A stretch of 64,000 bases of DNA from Prunus persica. Lineage: Eukaryota; Streptophyta; Magnoliopsida; Rosales; Rosaceae. The notes below the pieces were generated by a model. The model ran no database searches, was not told the origin of the DNA, and saw only the letters and a list, made by a program, of their open reading frames with translations. This document shows positions 34,870 to 45,500 of the stretch, piece after piece. A program made the position numbers and the translations under genes. Every line of letters begins with the position of its first letter. The first letter of the stretch is position 1. The stretch spans positions 9,882,038-9,946,037 of the forward strand of contig NC_034011.1 in the NCBI RefSeq assembly GCF_000346465.2. Direction: 5' to 3'.

Positions 34870-35172
34870 GTCGGCAATATCTGAAGTAAGGGAATTGAGG
34901 ATCCATGATGGGATCATGTCGTTGCATCGCCGCCAAAGAGAGAATTCATTGGGGTTGTTCTTCGCAGGGGTTTCAACGATGCCGTCAACTAAACCTAATT
35001 TGTTCTTTGCACTTAGAGAGATCTTCATTGAGCAACACCAGGTCGCGTAGTTGTCTCTATTGAGAGGTTTGCTAATGATGACCATCCCAGGGTGGTATGA
35101 ATGATGAATGAAGTAAGGGCTGGAGTTATCTTGCTTGCTTTCATCCTTGGAAGAGTCTCGAACGTTACCCAT
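34870..35172 (-). pseudogene. Outer Copia gag, N-terminal part
   Basis: Met at 35172 (MGNVRDSSKDESK) follows a short leader after the primer-binding site. The translation ISKPLNRDNYATWCCSMKIS and WILNSLTSDIAD is the N-terminal gag of Copia elements. It is cut at 34870 by the inner Copia insertion. Confidence 0.88.
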
Positions 35173-35288
35173 GGTGTAGGAATAACGAAACAAGATGAAG
35201 AAAATGGAAAGAAACACTGGCAGAAGTGAAGGCGAGGATCAATGGCAGAAGCAAAGAGCTAGGGTTTTCAAGCCCTACTCTGATACCA

Positions 35289-35525
35289 TGTAAAATAAGG
35301 TAGGATATGAACGAAAGAATAGTTCTGGCAGAATGCGTTTTCATTAGTGTGACATTGTAATTTATACAGATGTGATCCTATCATTTAGGTGTACAAGAAA
35401 GGTAAATATATGTACAAATGAAATCAGATATTTATTCCTACAATCTTGTAATTCTACTGCTGAAGTCAAGGGATTGCATAATCAAATCAATCCTTAACAT
35501 CTTGGATCGTATAAATTTCTTAACA
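35289..35525 (-). repeat. 5' LTR of the outer Copia
   Basis: 237 bp, followed by target duplication AAATC at 35526-35530. The primer-binding site abuts its inner edge at 35288. Confidence 0.93.
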
Positions 35526-35632
35526 AAATCATATGCTGGAACAAAAATAACTAGCCTTCTTCCATAACGAAACCATCACATTATTTGTCCCAAATTTTCT
35601 CTCATCAACTTCTAGATCGACATCTTACCAAG

Positions 35633-36647
35633 TGAAAATACCTGTAGGATATCTATATATGCCTGGAGAAGGTTAAACAAGCTAATTCGAATTTTTTGCA
35701 ATAAATAATGATCAACCTTTGAAGCAGGATTGATATGAGTTATCAATCCTGAGATGTGCAAAGCTTAAAATAAAAGAACACGCAGAGAATTATTTTACGT
35801 GGTAAAACCCCACCTCTGGGGAAAATCCACGGGACTTCTCAGTCCAACTCAAATCCACTATAGAACGATGATTACAAGAAGTACTCACACACTTATCCTA
35901 GACTCATTCTAGATAATGTTTACCGACTTCTTCGTAACTTAACTTCTGTCACGGGATGATCTTCGACACTCCTTATGTTGAACGCAATACTGGCCACGAT
36001 TGCTTCAAGCTCGCCGGAGGAAAACCGCCACCACGGTCTTAGTGCCCTTAACCGTATGAGTCACCGACATGCATATGAATGCAATATGAATGATTAAAGT
36101 GTTTGATAAATCACCAAGTAAAACAAGGAACACTTGATGATTTATCTCAAATATATGCACAACAGCTTTTGCTTAAGAATTCTATATGCTCAACCCAATA
36201 TGAAAAACTATCGAAAAACCAAAGAGATGCAAGCTGCTTTTATTCAAAGCTTCCTATACCTAGTCAGATCGCCGCACACGAGTACCAAACCCACTTCAAT
36301 TATAACTATGAACTTTTAGCTTAATTTGGACTCTTACGAAGACCACAATTGATTTTCCAACATGAATATTAGTTCAATATGGATTCTTATTGAAAAACGC
36401 CAACCAATCAATTTTTAATAGAAAAACAATATCTATTAAAACAAAAAACTCAAACTAGGAATCCTATAATGAATGCATGATTATGTCATGATTTACCTGA
36501 AATCAAGTTTCTCATATCGGTCAAGTCAAGCATCGGATGTATGGGGTTGAATGAGTTGTGCCAAAACGTCCAGTAACAATTCTTCACACACTAATTTTCA
36601 ACCTATGCTAAAGTCTAGGAAATAACAACACTATTTTCATACTAACA
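35633..36647 (-). mobile_element. Solo LTR, same family as 12948-14181, opposite orientation
   Basis: The minus strand starts TGTTAGTATG and ends GGTATTTTCA. It is flanked by CCAAG at 35628-35632 and 36648-36652. It matches the 12948 copy most clearly over the last 350 bp (TTACGTGGTAAAACCCC, AAGTACTCACACACTTATCC). Length 1,015 bp, no coding capacity. It lies about 100 bp outside the outer Copia. Confidence 0.92.
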
Positions 36648-36735
36648 CCAAGTCACACTGCTCCAGCTTCTCAACTTCCAGGTCGGCATCTCAAGTTGCA
36701 TCCTAGTTTTTGGTGGCCAAATTGGCTTTGTGATT

Positions 36736-36778
<43 letters not shown>

Positions 36779-39646
36779 AGCATTATGTTTTCTCTCTTTT
36801 GCTTTTGTCCAAGTGTTTTAAGTTGAGAAAAAAAATATGTTTTAACATTGGGCTATGTGAAAATATCATTGGGCTATGTGAAAATATCCAACCGAAGAGA
36901 CTTACAAAAGCAATCAGTATCCTATTTAAGGCCAAATGCCAAAGTAGTTGAGCAAAGGGAAGCTAAGCTAGTTTGCAAAAAAGAAAGGGGTGCAACCAAG
37001 CTTGTTTGTTTTATTTGTGAGTGGAGCCGAATAGGCTGCAACTTCCTTTGACAAGTTAAGGACTGATAAAAAAGCCCAAATATTAAGGGGAAATAATGAA
37101 AATCACTTTTTGTATTACACACCATTGTCTATCCCAAATACTTTTAATATGCATGGTGGGAGAATTACTTTCCAAAAAAAATTCACAAGGAACTTTTATG
37201 AATTCGTATATAAATAATTAGTGTAAGTTTAAGTTCCTTGTTTTGTTTTTTTTATTTGTTTAAGTGTTTGCAGCACAACGATATTAGTATATTATATTAA
37301 AGATTTATAGGGAGTCAAAGAAGAAACTTCAATTTATCAGTTGTGTCTACGTGCATTATATCGAAAGTGATTCAATTGGTTATCTTTTAAATCCTAAAAG
37401 ATTGATTCAATTGATTGTTAGAATAATAAATTAAATAGGTATGTTTTATTTTTCATTTAATGTGGTGTATATTATTATAGTGATAGTTAGGTTTTTTTAG
37501 CAACCATTGCTGTTCCTCTAAAATATTCTTAGGTTTTTTCTTTTTTTTCATAATCTCGTATCTAGACTTTGTAATTGAAATATCGAAAGCATCCATTTTT
37601 AAAAGATATGAACGAATGTCACTTTACTTTTCTAGGATACTAGCCCTTGGCACACGTGAGAGTGGGTGCCAATTAGGGGTTTTTTTTTTTTTTTGGGTAT
37701 CTTTATTTAAAAATTAAGAAAGAGAATAAAAAATAAAAAATAAAATTGAAGTTGTGTCCCATGAAAATAGGACCTCATGTTCTTGTTCACCCGTTTAGAT
37801 TTTGATCATGTGATGGTAGGGTAAAGTTCTTCGTTGGCTTGACAACTTGGCTTGACAACCATTAGTGGTTAACAAGCCAACTTTCTTTTGTGGGTGAGCG
37901 TGCCACTGCTAGCAGTCCAAAACCCTAGTAGACTTCTAAAAAATGGATAACTTGCGCCCCAAGTTACTGACTTTTAACAAGCAATTGTGAATTTGGCTGG
38001 GGAATATCTCCCAAGTAAGTTCTTTTCTTTACCTCAAACTGGTGATGATTTCATAATTTTTCACAATACAAAATGGGTAGGTCTGGCCAGAATAGACAAA
38101 AAGAAAGTAAACTGTTTTAGGCAGAACTGCCTGTTACAAGACTCAAAAATGAAATGACAACTCCGAAACAAGACAATAAGATGTTGGACTTCGGTTTCTG
38201 CTTGGTTAACTACCTCTGATCAGGGCTGGATTGGATATGTTTATGCTGGATTGGCTCGTCAACACCTTCAACTCAGTTGAGTTTCAGCTGGAAATCGATA
38301 CCAACGTTTGAGTTTGGCAGAGCTTCAATTTATTTCGGGCCACGGAAGGCTTGCTGAACTAGCAGAATTGAGGCCTCTTCAGTCTGGAGAGGGCAAAAGT
38401 GGTTGGATTGATGATCACCGAGTTGGGGCTGCACTATGGTGCCTATTCTCCTTGACCAAGGCTCTCTGTAAATTTGTTGAGATTTTCATATTCGTGATAA
38501 ACCCTGACTCTGCTTGACTTGGCTTTATGCTGAACCAAATTTGTAACGAGAGAAATCTTGTTTTGTATGACTATTTCTTTGAAATTGAACTGAAGTTAGA
38601 GATTTCGACTTATAGCTGACTTGTTTCTTGTGGCTCAATGAGCTTTGGTTGCTTCAGTGTTTTAAAGGCTTTTGAGATCAAGTCATCATTTTGAGTTTTT
38701 GTTTTTGATTGATTTTTGGGCTGTCCTTTGATCTGTTCACCTCATCTTATATTTATAGAAAATGCTGGAGTGAGATTTCTAATCTTTTAATAATGGGCGG
38801 CAGATTTTCTAAAAGCAAGATCTTTTATTTTAAATGTCAAAGAAAAAAGGAATTTTATCTATTCTGTCAAAAAGCTATCAACAGTCAGTTCTTATGGTGA
38901 TTACTTCTCTGTTTTTTGAAAGAAAACCTAATCCCTTTTTAACCTTTAACTGCTCTTTGTAAGAGTTCAATCTGTCGTGATGGTTAGTTTGATTTTCCAG
39001 ATGAATAACTCCATGCTCCCTACTTATCTCTTTAGAAAATATAGTCTGCTTATCCCTTGGAAATGATACCTGCTCTGATGCATAATTTTCTTTGTATATA
39101 GAAAGGAATTTTGATCTTCTTCCTTGACTGTAAAGACTAGAGAAATCTTCCCGTTAAGACCTGTCTTTATTAATTCCCCATCAACTCTCTTGCAATAGTT
39201 GCAATTGTTGACTTTTCAAAGTCAGGTAGTCACGTGGGCTTTCGTTGAGAATAGATTTTCTAAAAAATCTGCTGACTTGCATTTATGGGATTGAGATCAA
39301 ATGGTGAGATTTTTAGAAGCTGGGCCCAATCCAATTTCTTTTTGGATTTTTATCATCATGCTTGGTGACGAATTACCATTTTAATTGGCAATTCGATTAT
39401 ATATATATATATTTTCTTAAAAACTCTGCCATCTTTCACAAATGTGGGCCTCTAATGCTGGTTGGGCTGCTTTCCGGAGTCAAGGCCTAGTCTTCTGTTC
39501 TTTTCTGTCTTGTGGGCCTCTTTGTGAGAAATGGGCTGGCATGTGGAATCTTTTAGGCCCAAACAGTTATTAATTTGGTTTTTATATTAAATTTTTTTTA
39601 ATATGGAAAGTTTAAGTTACTATATTATCCTTATTGGCTAAACTGG
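36648..39646. other. Intergenic, no gene recognised
   Basis: AT-rich. It contains the (AG)n microsatellite at 36739-36772 and a 21-bp duplication (ATTGGGCTATGTGAAAATAT) near 36846-36889. Short open frames such as 38308-38517 show no domain. A TATATTTATAG at about 38750 has no gene attached. Confidence 0.5.
36739..36772. repeat. (AG)n microsatellite
   Basis: Uninterrupted AG dinucleotides. Confidence 0.95.
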
Positions 39647-40509
39647 TGAAATGCTACATGTAGTTGTACTTAACTTTCAATTGACCCATATCCTTCTTTT
39701 AAGAAAATTAAGGATATGAATTTTTTTTCTTGCCATATAAATTCTTAACATTTCATCCAATTTGACATTAAATAGGAGGGCAAAATGTTCATTTTGTACG
39801 TTAAAGATCATTAAATACTGAAAATAAAATAAAACACTTTAAATAATTGAAATAATTTTTTTTTTTTTTTGCCTCTTTGTCTCTCTGTCTCTGTCTCTCT
39901 TTTTTTTTTGCATAGTCGGTGCGAGCTCAGTNNNNNNNNNNNNNNNNNNNNNNNNNNNNNNNNNNNNNNNNNNNNNNNNNNNNNNNNNNNNNNNNNNNNN
40001 NNNNNNNNNNNNNNNNNNNNNNNNNNNNNNNNNNNNNNNNNNNNNNNNNNNNNNNNNNNNNNNNNNNNNNNNNNNNNNNNNNCTCTTTGAAGGTTGAGTT
40101 TGTGAGGTTGGGGGATGGGGGGGTTCCGTGTCGATGGGGGTTGCATGAGGAGAGAGAGCATAAAGATAGAGAAAGAGTGAGGGTGGGGAGAGAGAGATTG
40201 AAAGGGAAAGTGGGGGAGAAAGGGAGAGAAGGGGAGGAGGAGAAGGTTTGAGGGCTTTTTTTTTGGGGGGGGGGGGGAGAGGGGGGCTGAGTTTGGTTAA
40301 GTGGGTCGCACATAATTTTTCTTTCTCTTTTTTTTTTCCCTTTTTTCTAAAAAAAATAATTTAACAGAAAATTTGATGAAATGTTGAGGATTTAGACAAT
40401 AGGGGGGATATTGGTGAAAAAACAAAAATTTCATATCCTTAATTTTCTTTAAAAAAAAAATGGATATGGGTCAATTGAAAGTTTGGTACAAGTTCAAGGA
40501 GCATTTCAT
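39647..40509. mobile_element. Inverted-repeat element containing an assembly gap
   Basis: The left arm (39647-39763) and the reverse complement of the right arm (40371-40509) match over more than 100 bp. They share TGAAATGCT, CTTTCAATTGACCCATATCC, GAAAATTAAGGATATGAA and AACATTTCATC. This is a long terminal inverted repeat, as in foldback or MULE-type non-autonomous elements. The interior has a CT-rich stretch on the left and a GA-rich stretch on the right of a run of Ns. No target duplication was settled. Confidence 0.75.
39932..40082. other. Assembly gap (Ns)
   Basis: 151 undetermined bases, flanked by CT-rich and GA-rich low-complexity DNA. Open frames drawn across it are meaningless. Confidence 1.
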
Positions 40510-40990
40510 GAAAAGTTTCAATACTTAATAAATTCACTAGCCTCTTCGGCACACGCTAGTGAATTATTATTAAGTATTGGCCTTTTAAATTATTATTATT
40601 ATTTTTTTCATATGTAATTTTTTTTAAACATAAATTAAATATAAATAAAAAAGAAAAAAGAATGTGGGTGGAGTGGAGTGGGGTAGTAAAAAGAGGGATG
40701 TGGATGGAGTGGGGAATAACTTCCTCCATATAATTACTTAGGTGGAATTTATTTTATATTTTATAATTGATCAAATTAGTGTTTTACTATTTTACTCCTA
40801 TTATATTAATTTGCAGTCTTTTAGCACTTTGGTTAATCAAGGGTATGTTTTGGGTTTGTGAATTTATCATATTATTCTCATTTAATTAATAATTTTAATT
40901 TTTAATGTTTGCATTAACTAAGAATATTTTTTGGTATTTTAAATGTTTTATCATTCTCTGTCTTTTGCTTTATATATATAGATAGATAGA
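40510..40990. other. AT-rich spacer, no gene
   Basis: No coding signal. It holds ACTAGCCTCTTCGGCACACG at about 40538, which resembles ACTAGCCCTTGGCACACG at about 37639. These may be fragments of one dispersed repeat. Confidence 0.4.
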
Positions 40991-41485
40991 GTTAATCGTT
41001 TTATTAGTCCCTGAACTTAGACCTGATTTGCATTTGAGTTCCTCAATTTCTAAAATTGTTCCTGTGGTCCTTAAACTTCACTTTCGTTAGAACCAATGGT
41101 TCTGACATCAATTTTGTTAACTGTTTATGTTAAATGCGGGGTCAAAATGGTATTTTTATATTAAAATAAAAAAAATGAATAAAAAATAATATCCTTAAAA
41201 TAACAATAAAAAAAATCAAATAAATAAATAAAAAATCAAGTTTGAAGAGAGTAGAAATCGGGATAGAGGGAGAGGACAGATAGTTTAATTTTAATTTTTT
41301 TAATTCATATTTAAATCAATTTAATACAAAGATACCGTTTTGCCCTTGATTTAATAGAAAAATTAACAAAATTGAAGGGTGACTATTTGTCATAATAAAA
41401 TTGAAGTTAAAAGACTGCGGGAAGGATTTTAAAAATTGAGGGACTCAAATCCAGTCTAATTTTAAGGACTAATAAAACGATTATT
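40991..41485. mobile_element. Non-autonomous element with ~100-bp terminal inverted repeats
   Basis: The left end TTAATCGTTTTATTAGTCCC and the reverse complement of the right end TAATCGTTTTATTAGTCCTT match. The match continues through GAYTTG...GAGTYCCTCAATTT and beyond. The interior is A-rich and non-coding. No clear target duplication was found. It sits just upstream of the cysteine oxidase gene. Confidence 0.75.
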
Positions 41486-41699
41486 TCAAAATAGATAATA
41501 TATAGATATAGATACAGATTAATTCCATTTGAAAAAAAAGGTCAAAAACGCGAGGGGTACTTTTGTGAATGTGTAGCAATATGGAGGCCAAAGGGGTGTA
41601 GAAGAGAGACACACACGGACCCAAAAAGGCCGTAAAAGGAAATGACGTAGTCGAAGATCTTCCTTCGGCTTCTTCCTCCACTTCCCCTTTCCTCCTCTA

Positions 41700-41789
41700 T
41701 ACTGGCGATCTCTCTGCTCTTTCATTCCCTATGTTTCATTTTCTACCTCTCACTTGTTCCACAATTTTCGTCTATCTCTCCGAACCCAG
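41700..41789 (+). other. Possible 5' UTR exon of the cysteine oxidase gene
   Basis: Pyrimidine-rich sequence ends CGAACCCAG followed by GTACTTTAGC, a good 5' splice site about 720 bp before the start codon. A leader intron is common in plant genes. This is an inference; the acceptor was not fixed. Confidence 0.35.
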
Positions 41790-42506
41790 GTACTTTAGCT
41801 TCAAATCCCATCTCAATCCATATTCTCTCTTCCTTATTGGATCTCATTTATGGCTTTTTCCAGTTTGGATCCAACGTGGGTCTTTCTTGTTCTTCTTATA
41901 ATCATTGTAAAGTTCAAATTCTCATCATTCTGTTGGTATTGATATATAATTCCCTGATTTCGTTTGATAGATTTTGATCTTATTCGCTTTTAACTACTTG
42001 ATAAATGGTGTATTTTTTTATTTTGATTTTATTTTATTGGAGTATATGTATAATGTTCTGCATGTTTTTCACTTTACCTTTTATTGGGGTGCTTAGAATT
42101 GGTTGAAAGAATGATAAAAAAGATAACTTTAGAATTGAATGAAACAAATCGCTTTGATTAGTTGCATATGTGTCATAAAAAGTACGAGATGCAAATTCAT
42201 AATCTTTTCTTTTCGTGCATGCTCTTAATGAAAATTTTATTAACACTGCCTTAATATGTATTCTTGTTGAGTAGGTGCTCATAGATAAGATTAGCAGAGA
42301 GGGATCGAAAAACTGCCATGGAGTTTCATTATTGTTTCTGTCGTTTGCAAAATGAGAGGTTTGATATGCTGAATAGAAGGCAATAAGGTTTCCTAATTTG
42401 GTTTTGGATTGGCATTGCAATCAATAAGCTTCTTGCGAAGATGTTATCAGCTTACTGATTTTTGGGGCTGTAGTCCGTTCAGTTAAGTTGGTACCGTCTT
42501 TGCATC

Positions 42507-45500
42507 ATGCCATATTATATTCAGAGACTCTATAATGTTTGCAAATCATCATTTTTGCCGAATGGACCTGTGTCAGAAGAAGCACTCGAAAAAGTTCGTG
42601 TTAAACTAGGTATGAAGAAATGGTCCTTTTATCTCCTGATATATCAATCCAAACATGTTCAAATTGTGCTTGCGTTCTGCTGCTCCATGTTCTACTCTGC
42701 TAATTATATGTCATTGCCTAGTTGGAACATCGAAAAGACAGACAAAATTGTTGTTTTGAAGTGAATGTTAATTTTCGAAGAGAAGTTTTGTCTTGAAAAT
42801 CCTAACAAATCAAATATACTAGTTTTTCCAGGGCAATTTCGGTGTTTATTTTTAACTCATCAACTGAAGTGCTCCCTGCTAAGTCATAAACCGGAAAGGA
42901 GTTTCCCATTAGTTTAGTTAACTTGCTAATCTAGCTATGTAAGAAACCGAAGAGTACAAGGCAGCAATGAACTTTAAAGCACATCAAGAAAATGTAAAAA
43001 TTAAAAAAAAAAAAAAAAAAAAGGGATTAAACTTACTCATATTAAACCGAAATTGTTTGTATTTTTTTTTAAAAGCAAAACCTAAATTGTTCACACTTAG
43101 TAGTTATCAGACAAAAAAAATATTCAAAGCACTTGATAACATATAAAAAATAAGAGGTACCACCATCAGGGATTTCTGTTTGTTCTGAAAGCTTCCTCGT
43201 TCATTTTATACATTATGCTTGAACTTTGTTATAAAATTATGGCTCTTTAGAACCTAAATTATGACTCGTTGCAGTAAAAACATACTTGTGTATAGGGTTT
43301 TGGATGGTACACATGTAGGTGAGCTTGTCAAGTATGCTATAGTATTAGGGAACTTGGCAACTTATCTTTTCTCTTTCTTTTTAGCATTATGTAAAGATGC
43401 TTCTACTAATACTTTCTTGGAGTTTAAGTGAATCGGATCATGTCTTCTCTGATATACTCTTTCTTTGTTGACTCCTTGAGTTGATTTGTACTTGTTTTTT
43501 GTGGATTGCAGTTGATTGATTTTTCTTGTGGATTTGAATCTGAAATTGTTTTAACTTGATGTTGAATATCTCTTCAAGACGAAAGTCCAATAGGTCAGTA
43601 ATTTATGGTTAAGGTTAAATTATCTGGAACAAGGAATCCAAGTCTCCGATGTATATGGTACATCCATCTTTAATATATGTATCATTTTCACTTCCTCAAA
43701 AAGGATTAAAGCTTGTTGGCCTTTCACGATGTTAGATGAGTAACTTTCTTAAAATTCTAAAGAACAACCCCCATACCACCTTATCTTAAAAATGTCTACA
43801 CATGTTATAAACCATCCTTTATGACATGGATGTTTATTTTATGTGGTCTTCAGTGAATTGACATTTGATTATAGGGTAATATTTCACAATATTTTCTTGG
43901 GCCATATTTATTTTTGTTTATTGTAGTCAAAGTTGCTTCTAATGGACCTTATTTTGTTGATTTTTCAATTTCCCCTGTGATAACGTTTTAAAAGTGGTTT
44001 GACTTTGTTTTTGTATTTTAATATTTTCTGCTTTCTGACATACTGGTTTTCTCTGGTTTCTTTAAGGTCTGTAAGTCTGTAGTCCCCTGAAGTATTAATG
44101 ACCATCCGATATTTCCATTACCACGTAATCACTGATTGGCATATTGCCTCCCTGCCTTCTATGTATATATGTTTCATTTCCTTGTGCACCACTAACTTGA
44201 AGCTGTAATCAGTTAGATAAGAAAAAGGGACCTATGACAACCAAACTACCAAACATTGTTTGTGCATTCAGGTTTATGCATGTCTTTTTATTTTAATGTG
44301 TGATCAGAATGGCTCCATGCTTCAATTTGTCTTTTTATTTTGGAACTTGCCTGTCTATTATGTTCAGGCCACCATAATTGTATGGTGTACAAGTCGACCC
44401 TAAACCTTAAACCTTAATCCCTTATTTGAATATGTCCATTGTCCAGACTAAAAGAAAAATTCTTAAAGTGGCATGCTCTTGTTAGCGAGACGAAAACCAT
44501 TATTAGTAGCTTGTTAGACCACCATCAACAAATTGGTGTCCTTGGTAGTTTGATCAAGTTTGATAGGTATCTGTAACAAATTTGGAATTAGGAGACAACA
44601 ACGACACATTGAACCTTTTTTATTTAGGACTTTCAGCACATCTAAGATATGCTGCTTGCTCCATGTTTGTTGAGCACTCCATAGTTAAGACATCTGTTAC
44701 TTAATAATGTTTGGTTAGTTGCAGGGGAGTACGGCTAAGTCTTCCCACATATAAAGTAAAGCTGATGTAGTACAGCCCGTAGGTGTTAGATTAAGCACTT
44801 AAACAATAGAACAGAGAAGAATATAAGAGACCGAGGAGAAGAAATATAGATCGAAAAGACGAGATAAAGGGCTGAAACAGTAGAACAAAGAAGAATATCG
44901 GAGATCGAGGAGAAGAAATATAGATTGAAGGGACGAAATCAGAGAGTTCTAGGAAAAGGTTTACTCAACATTCAAATCTGAATTTTAAAGAACTACATGG
45001 GGTTATTTATAGCAAACTAAAACCTAGAAATAATTGGATAAAAATCCCTTGATTAAACAGAAATCATAACCCAAATAAAATAGGAAACTTAAAACTTGAA
45101 ATATGGAAACTCGAAAAGTAGAAATCCTACTAGTAATTGGAAAACTAGAGAATCTAAGAAACAAACAAATACATTAGGAAACTAGTAAATTTAGGTCCTA
45201 CGCGTCCTGCATCAAAAGCTCAACCTCTTGAGTGCAAACCTCAAGGCTCAAGCTTTATTAGTTTCATAAGCCTTTCATGAGTTGGCTTCATGCCTTGACA
45301 ACTCTGTTTTTTATTTGTTTTTAATAGATGTGGGACTAGTGTAGTGGCTAGGCTTGTAAAGACCCCTGGCCCAACGGCTGACCTGACCCAAGTTTGGCTT
45401 GAGGTTGGGCTTGAGGTTGGGCTTGATTCAGGCTTGCCTCGAGTTGGGCTTGGGCCTAGGTGCCACAGCCTCTCCTTGCCCCAGTATTTATATTTTAGAA

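Larger units (their letters stand above)
12434..35525 (-). mobile_element. Outer Ty1/Copia retrotransposon, broken up by three later insertions
   Basis: LTRs at 12434-12670 and 35289-35525 (237 bp each, TG...CA on the minus strand) are flanked by the 5-bp duplication AAATC (12429-12433 and 35526-35530). A primer-binding site complementary to initiator tRNA-Met (TGGTATCAGAG, minus strand) abuts the LTR at 35288. A polypurine tract GAGGGGGAG abuts the other LTR at 12671. Removing the solo LTR (12948-14181), the Gypsy element (16992-29024), the second Copia (29590-34869) and duplicated target bases leaves about 4.5 kb, a normal Copia size. The two LTRs differ at 14 of 237 positions by my hand count, the most divergent pair in the window. 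All coding parts are broken. Confidence 0.93.

Noticed and set aside
38308..38517. 69-codon open frame in the 36.6-39.6 kb gap
   Set aside because: No recognisable domain, splice structure or promoter; could be chance.
38740..38765. TATATTTATAG as a promoter, considered with a possible pararetrovirus fragment
   Set aside because: No viral coding motif (RT, movement protein or coat) was seen in any frame around it.
39811..40313. Open frames spanning the N run
   Set aside because: The frame across undetermined bases is arbitrary.
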